A stretch of DNA of 31,517 nucleotides from DATMNI01 sp035570275 (GTDB lineage Bacteria > Acidobacteriota > Terriglobia > Bryobacterales > Bryobacteraceae), in contig DATMNI010000414.1 of the NCBI GenBank assembly GCA_035570275.1, positions 1 through 31,517 on the forward strand. The letters are read 5' to 3'. Below, piece after piece: positions 21,267-29,697 of the stretch. The notes under the pieces are model-generated. The model worked only from the letters and a program-made list of their open reading frames with translations. It had not been told where the DNA came from and searched no databases. Position 1 is the stretch's first letter; each line of letters begins with the position of its first letter. The position numbers and the translations under genes are program-made.

Positions 21267-22328
21267 TTATTTCCCCCCGTACTCCTTGAAATCGGCCTTG
21301 ACGGCCTTCTCCATTTTGCGCGCGGCCTCCATCAGCCAGCCCTTGGGCCGCTTCCCAAGATCCGCCAGCAGCGTGCGCGGCTTGATGCTGCCCAGATGGA
21401 CGTTGGCCGTTTCCCACCCCATGGCGTGCAGCAACTGCAGTTCTTCGCGCTCCTTGGGAAGCGCCGAAAGCTCAATGCGCGAACAGTCGGGCGCCAGCCG
21501 GCGTACGATCCAGCGCTTTTGAAAGCGCACGAAGGGGTCGCGGCAGCGCACCGAGCTTTCCAGGATCTCCTCGTAGTGGATGGAAGCGCTACCCTTGCCT
21601 ACTTCGGCCCAGACGCAGGCGGACGGCGCCAGGGCCTTGGCCTCGCGCGCCACCGATCCGCCGCGCCATTCGGCCACGGCGACGTAGCGCTCGCGGCCCA
21701 GGCTGCCGAGCCCGGCCACGCGATGCCCGATGCGCCACTTCAGGCCGCGCTCCGGCATCATCTGCTCAATGGCTTTGATGGCGCCGGCCGGCGGCTTCGC
21801 CTTCACCGCGGGAAGCTTGTGCAGTTTGTCCCAGAAGGCCTGGGGCTGGCGCAGGCGCGCGGTGGCCATCTCACGCAGTGCGTTGTGGTGTTCAGCCAGA
21901 GCGTATGGGCGGCCGCCGACCTTGGCGCCGTCCACGTATCCCTGCAGAATGGTGTCAATCCCTGCTTTCGGGTCGCAGGTCATGCCGGCCATGAGGGCGC
22001 TGGTCGCCAGGCGGATCAGGTCGTTGGTGTAGGGAAGCGGCCAGGCCTCGTCGAAATCGTTGATGCCCCAGATGAGGCGGGCTTCGATGTCGCGCCAGGT
22101 ACCAAAGTTCTCCACGTGCAGATCGCCGACGGCTAATACCTTGGGTGCATTGGCGGCGTCCGGGCAGATACCGGCCCAGATTTCCGCCCACCGGTAATAG
22201 GTGGCGCGCAGGAAGGGAAAGGGCAGGGTGCGCATCTGCTGGTGTTTGAAATCGAGGTCCTTTGCGATGAGCCGGAGATGGCGCGACAGCCAGGACTCAT
22301 ATGCTTCGGTCGCCTTGCCGATTCTCAT
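21267..22328 (-). CDS. DUF2252 family protein
   Basis: The 353-residue protein has the conserved DUF2252 segments GDLHVENFGTW (about 68-78) and INDFDEAWPLPYTNDLIRLATS (about 88-109), followed by the long helical C-terminal half ending RKMEKAVKADFKEYGGK. The GD.H.EN and NDFD motifs resemble the catalytic loop and metal loop of protein-kinase-like/aminoglycoside-phosphotransferase folds; the substrate of the family is not known to me. ATG 22328 has no clear ribosome binding site. It is the last gene of a four-gene minus-strand run behind two thymidylate-kinase-like genes and sixA (40 bp gap to sixA). Confidence 0.88.
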   Translation of the reverse strand: MRIGKATEAYESWLSRHLRLIAKDLDFKHQQMRTLPFPFLRATYYRWAEIWAGICPDAANAPKVLAVGDLHVENFGTWRDIEARLIWGINDFDEAWPLPYTNDLIRLATSALMAGMTCDPKAGIDTILQGYVDGAKVGGRPYALAEHHNALREMATARLRQPQAFWDKLHKLPAVKAKPPAGAIKAIEQMMPERGLKWRIGHRVAGLGSLGRERYVAVAEWRGGSVAREAKALAPSACVWAEVGKGSASIHYEEILESSVRCRDPFVRFQKRWIVRRLAPDCSRIELSALPKEREELQLLHAMGWETANVHLGSIKPRTLLADLGKRPKGWLMEAARKMEKAVKADFKEYGGK

Positions 22329-22368
22329 TCTATTCTCCGGTCTATGCTCCGCTGTTCTATTATCCAGC

Positions 22369-22854
22369 CTATTCCCCAGCCAGCGCGGGGGTCAGCATCC
22401 ACTTCAGGACGCCCCTGGCTTCGGGGCCGAAACCGTCGCAATCCACGCGCATCAGCGCGGCTTTCTTCATGTCCACCTGCAAGGCTGGGCTATCCAGAAG
22501 GAATGCCGCCAGGGCACTCATGAGCGGTTCGTGGCTGGCCAGCAGGATGGCGGGCTCGTCCCGGCGCGCCCGAATCTCCCCCCAGGCGTCGAAGGGCGAG
22601 GCCTCCGGCACCAGGGCGCGGGCGCGGACCACTTTGCCGCCATAGCCCAGCACTTCCACCGCTACATCCGCGGTCTCCAGGGCGCGCCGGTACGGGCTGG
22701 ACAAAATCAGGCTGGGCACGGCACCGGCACGGCGCGCCTGTTTCAGCACGCGGCGGAGCTTTTCGCGGCCTTCGCTGGTGAGCGCCCGATCGGAGTCGGA
22801 GCCTCCGGGCCGGGACTCTTCGGCGATGCCATGGCGCAGCAGGTAAATCTGCAT
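22369..22854 (-). CDS. SixA-like histidine phosphatase
   Basis: The 161-residue protein belongs to the histidine phosphatase (phosphoglycerate-mutase-like) superfamily. It has the catalytic RHG at 7-9 (IYLLRHGIAEESRPGGSDSDRALTSEG), then LILSSPYRRALETADVA and the second catalytic His in LLASHEPLMSALAAF. Size and LRHGxA...SDxxRxLTxxG pattern fit SixA phosphohistidine phosphatases. Its ATG shares one base with the TGA of the preceding thymidylate-kinase-like gene (TGATG), so the two are coupled. Substrate protein unknown. Confidence 0.9.
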   Translation of the reverse strand: MQIYLLRHGIAEESRPGGSDSDRALTSEGREKLRRVLKQARRAGAVPSLILSSPYRRALETADVAVEVLGYGGKVVRARALVPEASPFDAWGEIRARRDEPAILLASHEPLMSALAAFLLDSPALQVDMKKAALMRVDCDGFGPEARGVLKWMLTPALAGE

Positions 22855-23591
22855 CAGGCGCGGGCCCTCCGCGCCGCCAGACGCGGGCCCACGCGGCCGA
22901 GACGGAGCTTCGAGATGTGGCGCTGCAATTCGCGGAAGATGCGGTCGATAGGCTGTCCGGCATCGATTACGGTGAAATCGTAGGGTTCCACCATGGAATC
23001 CAGGGCCTTGATGAGGCGCGTCTGATAGCGCACGAAGCTTTCGTACATGTCCTCCCCGAAGCGCAGGTCCATGCCGCTTTCCCAGTAGTCGAAAGCGCCG
23101 CGCCCCAGCACCACGCGCGAGACCAGGTGATCGACTTCGGCGCGCAGGTAGTAGACGGCGTGGGGCGCCAGGCCGAATGCGGTTACCTGTTCAATCCAGC
23201 GCCGGTCCTCGCCACGGGCGATGGCGCGCGCCATGATGGAGAAAATATAGCGGTCGATCAGCACCACGAAGCCGGCACGGAGGGCGGGGATGATTTCGTT
23301 CTCCAGCCGGTCGGCAAAGTCGGTGGTGTAGAACAGGGTCATGGTGACGGGGCCCAGGGTGTTGCCTGCCTTGGCCATCTGGATGCCCTTACCGGCCAGG
23401 GCTGAGCGCGCCATGCCGGTATCGAGCACGGCGTGGCCTTCCTGTTCCAGCCATTGGCGGAGAAGCGCGATCTGCGTGCTGCGGCCCACGGCATCGGGCC
23501 CTTCGATCACGATGAGCTTGCCCTGCAGCTCGGAAATGTCCACTCCGGGGAGCGGTTCGCTATAGAAATGGAGAGGTTGACGGTTGTGCAC
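22854..23591 (-). CDS. Thymidylate kinase-like protein with degenerate P-loop
   Basis: The 245-residue protein shares the whole layout of the gene before it: LQGKLIVIEGPDAVGRSTQIALLRQWL, TTDFADRLENEIIPALRAGF, LIDRYIFSIMARAIARG and FDYWESGMDLRFGEDMYESFVRYQTRLIKAL. In the P-loop the invariant Lys is Arg (GPDAVGRST, R37), which normally impairs nucleotide phosphate binding, so it may be a regulatory pseudokinase or have changed chemistry. GTG 23591 is preferred (GGAGGAG, 6 nt spacing) over the overlapping TTG 23594. It overlaps the previous gene by 32 bp and is coupled to sixA. Confidence 0.85.
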   Translation of the reverse strand: MHNRQPLHFYSEPLPGVDISELQGKLIVIEGPDAVGRSTQIALLRQWLEQEGHAVLDTGMARSALAGKGIQMAKAGNTLGPVTMTLFYTTDFADRLENEIIPALRAGFVVLIDRYIFSIMARAIARGEDRRWIEQVTAFGLAPHAVYYLRAEVDHLVSRVVLGRGAFDYWESGMDLRFGEDMYESFVRYQTRLIKALDSMVEPYDFTVIDAGQPIDRIFRELQRHISKLRLGRVGPRLAARRARA

Positions 23592-24294
23592 CAAAATCTC
23601 CTCCGGCCGGCAGATGCAGGATGCCGTTTCTCAGGCTGTCGCCCAGCACGTTCTCGACGATTTCGCGCATGCGGCCCTGCTGCTCTTCAATCGACATGGT
23701 GGCATCGATGACGTGGAAGCCCATTTCGTGCGCCATGGCCTCGTACTCGTCCAGGATGCGGCCCTGAAAGATGCGGAAGCTCTCTTCCACGTCGCGGGCC
23801 AAGCCGAGGTCCATACCGGCCTCATAATACTTGAGGGCGTCGCGGCCGCCCAGGATGCGGCCCAGGGCGACATCCAGCGGCACGCGGAAATAAAAGCTCA
23901 GGTTGGGATGGATGGCGAAGCGGTAGAGGTTGCGGACCCAACGGCGGCCCACTCCGCGGGCTACATCGCGCGCGAACGCGGTGTAGGCGTAGCGGTCGGC
24001 GCAGACGATGGCGCCCGATTTGACCAGCGGCAGGATGTAGCTTTCCATACGATCGGCGAAATCGGTGGCGTGGATCAGGCTGAACGTGGTGGGAGTGAAC
24101 ATCTCCTTCCGCTTGCCGCGGCGCGTGGTCTGGCGCACCAGCGGGGAGGAGTTCCACTCGCTGAACGCCACGGCATAGCCTTGGGAGCGCAGCCAATGGC
24201 TGAGCAGCGAGATTTGGGTGGACTTTCCGGAACCGTCGATCCCTTCGACGACGATCAGCTTGCCACGGTACCGGTTGGGCACGAACAGGGGCAT
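23560..24294 (-). CDS. Thymidylate kinase-like P-loop kinase
   Basis: The 244-residue protein has a canonical P-loop EGIDGSGKSTQ (K24), the TTFSLIHATDFADRMES segment, the DR(Y/H)-type motif CADRYAYTAFARDVARG and a C-terminal YEAGMDLGLARDVEESFRIFQGRILDEYE, as in the dTMP kinase superfamily. True Tmk converts dTMP to dTDP; the long insert and the tandem arrangement with a degenerate paralogue suggest a specialised kinase rather than the housekeeping enzyme (inference). ATG 24294 is chosen because the frame further upstream runs into a palindromic repeat element. First gene of the run tmk-like, tmk-like, sixA-like, DUF2252. Confidence 0.85.
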   Translation of the reverse strand: MPLFVPNRYRGKLIVVEGIDGSGKSTQISLLSHWLRSQGYAVAFSEWNSSPLVRQTTRRGKRKEMFTPTTFSLIHATDFADRMESYILPLVKSGAIVCADRYAYTAFARDVARGVGRRWVRNLYRFAIHPNLSFYFRVPLDVALGRILGGRDALKYYEAGMDLGLARDVEESFRIFQGRILDEYEAMAHEMGFHVIDATMSIEEQQGRMREIVENVLGDSLRNGILHLPAGGDFGAQPSTSPFL

Positions 24295-24323
24295 AGGGGC
24301 CAGCGCCCATTCTACCGTAGTGG

Positions 24324-24409
24324 GACAGGCCATCGCCTTGTGTGATCTGTCGAGAAAATCTCGCGGCGCTGGCTGCGCAGCGACAGACGACAAAAAACGA
24401 TCGTCTGTC
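24324..24409. repeat. Inverted pair of 28-bp palindromic elements
   Basis: A forward copy (24324-24351, degenerate) and a perfect reverse copy (24382-24409, GACAGACGA/TCGTCTGTC 9-bp stem) face each other across about 30 bp that themselves contain CGAGAAAATCTCG and GCTGCGCAGC. The element fills the gap between two minus-strand genes and contributes to the end of the gene at 24410. Confidence 0.8.
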
Positions 24410-25102
24410 CTACCCGGCCAAGACTGGTGGCGCCCGCCGAATCGACCTGGAAATGCGTTTCATCCGTTCGCCGGCATGGCGGATCAGGCCGCGGAGCGCG
24501 GTTTCGTCCTGCGCCTCCAACGGGTAGTCTGTGACGCGCGAGATTTCCTCCAGACAGAGATCAAGGCGCGAAGTCAGGTTGCCGAGGTTGGGCACCGGGC
24601 AGGGAGGATTGGGTGATGGACAGACCTCGACGCGGGCTTTCTGCAGTTCGGAGCGCATCCGCAGGACTGCGCGGCGAAGGCGGCCGGCGTTTTCAGGCGC
24701 GATGGCGATTCGCTCGCCGGCGATCTCGATGGTTTCGCCTTTGACCGCAGCCTGCGCGGCAAGTTGGCGATAGGCTTCGGGCGAGATGCGGACGATCTCG
24801 GATAACCGGAAGTAAGCGGCGCCGAACTCTTCCAGGTTGGCAATGACGGCGTCGACCCGCTGCCGCGACAGCCCGGTGTACTCCCCGCAAAACTCATCCC
24901 AGGTGAGGCCGAGCTGTTTGTACGACCCCGAGTCGCGAATCTTACGGAGACACTCGGCCTGATCTGCCGAGCATTGATTGGCGACCACGCCAAAAGCCTG
25001 GCCTCTGCCGACCCAGACGCCGAACTCGATGCATTCTGAAACGTTCTGATCCACGGAAAACCTCAAAAACGCAACGATGGTTGCGGTGTTTTTAACGGAC
25101 AT
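24410..25102 (-). CDS. Hypothetical protein with HTH-like central segment
   Basis: I do not recognise a named family for this 230-residue protein. A stretch around residues 45-95 (ECLRKIRDSGSYKQLGLTWD, EFCGEYTGLSRQRVDAVIAN) has the pattern x-K-x-L-G-x-x-x-x-E-F-C-x-x-x-x-G-x-S-R-x-x-V that is seen in phage- and plasmid-type helix-turn-helix proteins, so DNA binding is possible. A basic helical C-terminal half follows (RLRRAVLRMRSELQ, GLIRHAGERMKRISRSIRR). ATG 25102 is the first Met after an upstream low-complexity CGAACCC repeat; no Shine-Dalgarno sequence is visible, so the start is uncertain. The stop codon lies right at the edge of the palindromic element. Confidence 0.6.
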   Translation of the reverse strand: MSVKNTATIVAFLRFSVDQNVSECIEFGVWVGRGQAFGVVANQCSADQAECLRKIRDSGSYKQLGLTWDEFCGEYTGLSRQRVDAVIANLEEFGAAYFRLSEIVRISPEAYRQLAAQAAVKGETIEIAGERIAIAPENAGRLRRAVLRMRSELQKARVEVCPSPNPPCPVPNLGNLTSRLDLCLEEISRVTDYPLEAQDETALRGLIRHAGERMKRISRSIRRAPPVLAG

Positions 25103-25156
25103 AAAGGAGTTAGGTGGCAGGAACCGCAACCATGCTTGCGGTTTCGGGGGGATCAG

Positions 25157-25220
25157 CCGAACCCGACGCGCCGAACCCGACCCTGCGAACCCGACCCGTC
25201 CAACCCGACCCTGCGAACCC
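25157..25220. repeat. 14-bp tandem repeat (CGAACCCGAC units)
   Basis: Five degenerate units of period 14 (25157-25167 partial, 25168-25181, 25182-25195, 25196-25209, 25210-25220 partial) share CGAACCCGAC. The gap 25103-25596 holds no supported gene; apart from this array and the 61-bp-type repeat at 25516 I see only unassigned sequence. Confidence 0.8.
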
Positions 25221-25515
25221 TTCTCCCGACTTTCAGCTTGGCACGGCGGCAAGGCGCTCTTTGGCCGAATTCGGTAAAGGCATCTGACAGTAAAGGACAA
25301 ATAAACTCGAAAATCGTGTGACCCGTTTACCGGCCTATCGGGAAAAGCGCAGGGTCAGAAGGAGAACTCTTTCTTTTCAGATGGATCTGTTCTGACGCGC
25401 CAATGTCAAGGGCCGTGCCACACTTCGGGCAGCGATTCACCGCTGAGACGCTGAGGAAAGCGCCGAGAGAAGGCGTTTGAAGGTCAAAACCTGAGAGCGC
25501 GGAGCGGGCAGAGCG

Positions 25516-25588
25516 GCTCGCTGCCGCATCGCGCGGGCGGATTAACAATCCGCCGGACCCAGAGGGTGCCCCTAACAATCTGCCCCAC
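25516..25588 (+). repeat. Dispersed double-hairpin repeat, partly altered copy
   Basis: Identical to the 61-bp element through the first hairpin (25516-25555). The second hairpin is replaced by a diverged stretch before TGCCCCACAA. It sits at the 3' end of the ADOP permease gene. Confidence 0.85.
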
Positions 25589-25596
25589 AAAAGGCG

Positions 25597-28023
25597 CTAC
25601 TCGCCTCGCAGCGCCACCATCGGGTCCACCCGGGTCGCCCGTCGCGCCGGCACGTACGACGCCGCCATCGCCACGATTGCCAGCAGAACCGCTGCCGCCG
25701 CAAACGTGGCCGGGTCGAACGGGCTCACGCCGAACAGCAGCTTCGACAACAGGCGCGTGCTGGTCAACGCAATCGCCAGGCCGGCGCAGGTGCCGGCCCC
25801 GATCAGTGTCAGGTTCTGCCGCATCACCATGCCGATCACACTGGCGGGCGCGGCCCCCAGGGCCATGCGAATGCCGAACTCTTCGGTGCGCTGCGCCACC
25901 GAATAAGCCGTGACGCCGTAAATTCCGATGGCCGCCAGCAGCATGGCGCACGCGCCCAGCGCGGCCAGCAGCATCATGGAAAACCGGCGGCCGGACACCG
26001 AGTCCGCCAAGAGCTGATCGAGCGTGATCACATCGGCCAACGGCAATTCGCGATCGATGGCGGCCACGGCCGCGCGAATGGCGGGCGTCAACGGCGTGGG
26101 GTCGCGCACACCGCGCACCAGCAGGGTGACACTGGGGACGCGATTCTGCTTATACGGCAAGTAAATCTGCATGGTCTTTGGCGAATCCAGGCCGTATTGG
26201 TAAACGTCGCCCACGATGCCCACGATGGTCCGCCATGAGCCCTCCTTGCCGCCGGTTCGCACTTTGCGGCCAATCGGGTCTTCCCCAGGCCATAGGCCCC
26301 GCGCCATGGTTTCATTGATCAGCGCTACCTGGGCATGGTCGCGGTCGTCCCGTTCGGTAAACAACCGGCCGCTGCGGAGCGGAATCGAAACGGTTCGAAA
26401 ATAATCGCCGGTGACTTCGTACTGATCGGGGTCGGGCCGCGTCGCGGTCGTGTAGACGCGGCCTTCCACGTCCAAACCCATGCGATTGAAATTGGACGAT
26501 TCGGGAAGCACGCTCACAACCGATGCAGACTCCACACCGGGGAGCCGCCGGATGCCGGCCAGCAGCCGGTCAAGAAACGCCGCCCGCCGGTCGCCGTCGG
26601 GATAGCGCGACCCGGGCAGCGACAGATCGGCCGCCAGGGTGTGGCGCGGGTCAAAGCCGGGGTTGACGCGTTGCAACCTTACGAAGCTGTTGACCAGCAG
26701 GCCGGCCGAGACCAGCAGCATCAACGCCACCGCTGTTTCCGCCACCACCAGCAGGCCGCGCCGACGCCCGCCGGCCGACGCTCTGCTGCCGCCGCGGCTG
26801 CCTTCCTTCAAACTTACCACCGGGTTGGCCGCCGACATTTCCAAGGCGGGCGCGGTTCCGAAAACGAGGCCCGTGACCAGCGAGAGCACGCCACAAACTG
26901 CCGCCACGTGCCAGTCGATATTCACCTGCGCCAACTCCGGGATGGTTTTGGCGCCCAAATGTTCCAGCACCGGGATGCACCACCAGGCAACCAGCATTCC
27001 CGCCGCGCCACCCATCAGCGCCAGCAGAAGGCTTTCGGTGAGCATCTGGCGCACCAGTCGGCCGCGGCCGGCGCCGAGCGCCTGGCGAATGGCCAACTCG
27101 CGGCGTCTGGAAGCGGACCGAGCCAAGAGGAGGTTGGCTACATTGGCGCAGGCAATCAACACGATCATGAGCACGCATGCCTGCAAGATCAACAGGGCAG
27201 GGCGGATTTCCTGCACCAGGTCGTCGTGCAGCCCCACCACTTGCGCTCCGCGCCCCAGGTTGGCGTCGGGATACTGCGCTTCCAGCCGGCGCGAGATCAC
27301 GTTCATCTCGTCCTGCGCCTGCGCCAGGCTTACGCCGGGCTTCAGACGGGCCACGGCGCGCAGGTGGCGGCCGTTCCGGATCTCATCCGAAAACTGTTTC
27401 GTGAGCGGCCGGAAGATGTCCGCTCCGTGCTCCTGAACGCGCACCGGCAGCGGCCGGAAGCTCTGCGGGAGCACGCCCACCACGGTGTACGGCTTGCCGG
27501 AAATGGTGATCTTGCCGCCCAGAATAGCCGGGTCTCGGCCGAAACTCCGCTCCCAGAGGCCGTAGCTGAGAATGGCCACATCGCCCCGGCCATCCAGTTG
27601 TTCTTCCGGCAAAAACGTCCGCCCCAGCAGGGGCTGGGTGTGCATCACCCGAAAGAATCCGTCCGAGACGCGGACCCCGTCCAGTTGCTCGACGCCGGAC
27701 GGCGTGGAGAGCACGGGCGACCAGTAGCCGGTAAACGCAGCGATGTCCTCAAAGACATGGTTCTGGGCGCGCCAGTCTTCCACATCCGGGTAGCAGATCT
27801 GGCTGCGATGCTCGCCGCGGGCGCGGTCATCGCCCCACACCATCGCCAGGCGGCCCGGGTCCGGGTACGGCAATTGCCGGATGAGCACGGCATTCACGGC
27901 GCTGAATATGGTGCTGGTGGCGCCGATTGCCAGAGCGAGGGTGAGCACCGCCACCGCTGTGAACCCGGGGGCTTTCAGGAGAACCCGGAAGGCGTAACGC
28001 AGATCTTCGGCCACGGACTTCAT
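25597..28023 (-). CDS. MacB-like ABC transporter permease, ADOP family
   Basis: The 808-residue protein begins SVAEDLRYAFRVLLKAPGFT with a first membrane segment (VAVLTLALAIGATSTIFSAVNAVL). It has a large MacB_PCD periplasmic domain, a first FtsX-type permease core around residues 285-410 (LQACVLMIVLIACANVANLLLARSASRRRELAIRQALGAGRGRLVRQMLTES), a second periplasmic domain and a second FtsX core at the C-terminus (MLLAALGACAMLLAAIGIYG, RTEEFGIRMALGA, ending RRATRVDPMVALRGE). This duplicated layout without an ATPase in the operon is that of the acidobacterial duplicated orphan permeases. Substrate unknown; the PadR-type regulator often found next to such genes is absent. Start ATG 28023. Confidence 0.93.
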   Translation of the reverse strand: MKSVAEDLRYAFRVLLKAPGFTAVAVLTLALAIGATSTIFSAVNAVLIRQLPYPDPGRLAMVWGDDRARGEHRSQICYPDVEDWRAQNHVFEDIAAFTGYWSPVLSTPSGVEQLDGVRVSDGFFRVMHTQPLLGRTFLPEEQLDGRGDVAILSYGLWERSFGRDPAILGGKITISGKPYTVVGVLPQSFRPLPVRVQEHGADIFRPLTKQFSDEIRNGRHLRAVARLKPGVSLAQAQDEMNVISRRLEAQYPDANLGRGAQVVGLHDDLVQEIRPALLILQACVLMIVLIACANVANLLLARSASRRRELAIRQALGAGRGRLVRQMLTESLLLALMGGAAGMLVAWWCIPVLEHLGAKTIPELAQVNIDWHVAAVCGVLSLVTGLVFGTAPALEMSAANPVVSLKEGSRGGSRASAGGRRRGLLVVAETAVALMLLVSAGLLVNSFVRLQRVNPGFDPRHTLAADLSLPGSRYPDGDRRAAFLDRLLAGIRRLPGVESASVVSVLPESSNFNRMGLDVEGRVYTTATRPDPDQYEVTGDYFRTVSIPLRSGRLFTERDDRDHAQVALINETMARGLWPGEDPIGRKVRTGGKEGSWRTIVGIVGDVYQYGLDSPKTMQIYLPYKQNRVPSVTLLVRGVRDPTPLTPAIRAAVAAIDRELPLADVITLDQLLADSVSGRRFSMMLLAALGACAMLLAAIGIYGVTAYSVAQRTEEFGIRMALGAAPASVIGMVMRQNLTLIGAGTCAGLAIALTSTRLLSKLLFGVSPFDPATFAAAAVLLAIVAMAASYVPARRATRVDPMVALRGE

Positions 28024-28351
28024 CCAGCGGCAAAGGGCAATCGGTCTGCCACGCCAAGTGATGCGCCTTCAGCAGCAGGCGGCGCGAACAGCGTCCGGCG
28101 GTGCGACGGGCTGTTCGAAAACGGAACGGCTTTCCTTTTGTTGTTTGTGAGGCAAGGGTTGTTCTTGTGAGGCCGGTTGGTAACCTGGGGCAGGCAATCC
28201 GCTGCCGCGTCTGGGCGGGCGACTGCGGCCAGGCGGCAGACGCTCGCTGCCGCATCGCGCTGGCGGATTAACAATCCGCCGCAGGTTACCAACCTGCCCC
28301 ACAAGAGGCTTGACGAGCGGCGGAGTGTCACTGTATCATAACTAAGTAACA
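28024..28351. repeat. Intergenic region with double-hairpin repeat (28242-28302) and a decayed copy
   Basis: A full 61-bp forward copy (28242-28302) is preceded by a decayed mirror-like piece (GGTTGGTAACCTGGGGCAGG, about 28173-28194). No gene is supported. The region separates the divergently transcribed ADOP gene and GntR-ABC operon and must contain their promoters; TATCATAACTAAG just before the GTG at 28352 is the only AT-rich stretch. Confidence 0.75.
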
Positions 28352-28747
28352 GTGACCAAGAACGTCTTTAGGATTCAGCCAGCGTCCGGAATTCCCATCT
28401 ACGTCCAGTTGATCGAACAGGTCAAGCATGCGGTCGAAAGCTGCCTGCTCATGCCCGGCGACCAACTTCCCGGCATCCGGACTCTCTCCCAGCAACTTGT
28501 AATCAGCCCCAATACGGTGGTCAAGGCGTACACGGAATTGGATCGCGAAGGCGTCATTGCACTCCGCCATGGCGCTGGGGCCTTCGTGGCCGATCGCGGC
28601 GCAGCGCCGGACCGGGCCGAGGACGTTCCGCTGGCCCGCGGGCTTGTCAAAGACCTGGTGAAAAAGCTGCGGCGGCACGGCTGGTCGGATGATGAAATCC
28701 GGCGCTTTGTGGATGCCGAACTGACGTTTGAAGAGGTCCGCCGGTGA
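28352..28747 (+). CDS. GntR-family transcriptional regulator (YtrA type)
   Basis: The 131-residue protein has the winged-helix domain of GntR regulators: GIPIYVQLIEQVKHAVESCL, LMPGDQLPGIRTLSQQLVIS, PNTVVKAYTELDREGVIALR and HGAGAFVA. Only a short C-terminal helical tail follows instead of a large ligand domain, which defines the YtrA group. These regulators typically repress the adjacent ABC transporter operon, and here the ATPase gene overlaps it by 4 bp (GTGA). The GTG start at 28352 gives a standard N-terminus (MTKNVFRIQPASGIPIYVQL). Confidence 0.92.
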   Translation: MTKNVFRIQPASGIPIYVQLIEQVKHAVESCLLMPGDQLPGIRTLSQQLVISPNTVVKAYTELDREGVIALRHGAGAFVADRGAAPDRAEDVPLARGLVKDLVKKLRRHGWSDDEIRRFVDAELTFEEVRR

Positions 28748-29697
28748 TCATCGAAACGCACGATCTGGTCAAAATGTACCGCCGTTCGGTGGCTGTGGAT
28801 GGGCTCAACCTGGCCGTTCCCGAAGGCAGCATCACCGGTTTCCTTGGTCCTAACGGCAGCGGCAAGACTACTACCATCAAGATGCTTTTGGGCTTGGTGC
28901 GCCCCACGTCTGGCGAAGGCTTCGTTTTCAGCGAACCGATCGCCGAAGACCGCGCCAGTGTCGCCATTCGCTCCCGCACGGCCTACGTCAGCGAAGACAA
29001 GCGCCTCTACAGTTACATGACTGCCCGCCAGATTCTGGATTTCACGCGCCCCCTTTATCCCAACTGGAGCCGGCGGCGCGAGCGCGAACTGCTGCTGCGA
29101 TTCAACCTGCCGCTGGACCGGAAGTTCAGCGGGTTTTCCAAAGGCATGCGCACCAAACTGGCGCTGGTGTTGGCTTTGGCGCGCAGCGCTCCACTCCTGA
29201 TCCTGGACGAACCGAGTGAGGGCCTGGACCCCATTGCTACCGAGCACATGCTGGTAGCCGTCATCCAGGCCGCCGCCGAAGGGGCCACGGTTTTCTTCAG
29301 TACCCACCAGATCTCCCAGGTGGAGCGCGTGGCCGATCGCGTGATCATCCTGCAGTCAGGCCGCCTGGTTCTGGAGGGCTCGCTGGAAGACCTGCGGGCC
29401 CGGTATCGCCGCATCCATCTCGCCTTTCCGATGCGCGCGCCGGTCGAGGAAATGCAGCTTGACGGTGTGTGCAAGGCCTCCAGCCAAGGCCACGTAGTGT
29501 CACTGCTGGCCGACGGACACCTCGAGGAAATCACCGGCCACGCCCACGCTATGGGCGCCATCTCGGTGACGGTGGAGCCGGTCGGTCTGCGGGAACTTTT
29601 CCTGGAAAGCGTCGACGAGCCCTGTAGCACGGGCGTTCCTGCCTGTGTAGAAGTGGAAGAGGAGCCCCATGATTTGTCATCACATGATCCGTCATAA
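28744..29697 (+). CDS. ABC transporter ATP-binding protein
   Basis: The 317-residue ATPase has Walker A GPNGSGKTTT (about residues 36-45), a signature-like loop SGFSKGMRTKLAL, where SKGM replaces the canonical SGGQ, as is common in ABC-2 type ATPases, Walker B LLILDEPSEGLDP and the H-loop FFSTHQIS. A C-terminal extension of about 100 residues follows. It should energise the permease encoded next. GTG 28744 overlaps the regulator's stop; the gene overlaps the permease gene by 29 bp. Confidence 0.92.
   Translation: MIIETHDLVKMYRRSVAVDGLNLAVPEGSITGFLGPNGSGKTTTIKMLLGLVRPTSGEGFVFSEPIAEDRASVAIRSRTAYVSEDKRLYSYMTARQILDFTRPLYPNWSRRRERELLLRFNLPLDRKFSGFSKGMRTKLALVLALARSAPLLILDEPSEGLDPIATEHMLVAVIQAAAEGATVFFSTHQISQVERVADRVIILQSGRLVLEGSLEDLRARYRRIHLAFPMRAPVEEMQLDGVCKASSQGHVVSLLADGHLEEITGHAHAMGAISVTVEPVGLRELFLESVDEPCSTGVPACVEVEEEPHDLSSHDPS

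Noticed and set aside
25327..25590. Minus-strand frame with a CPKCG motif (possible zinc ribbon)
   Set aside because: Only one CxxC is present, the N-terminal part is translated repeat, and there is no ribosome binding site.
26335..28170. 611-codon open frame on the plus strand opposite the ADOP permease
   Set aside because: Low-quality composition rich in His, Arg, Gln and Ala without any motif; the minus strand encodes a complete permease.
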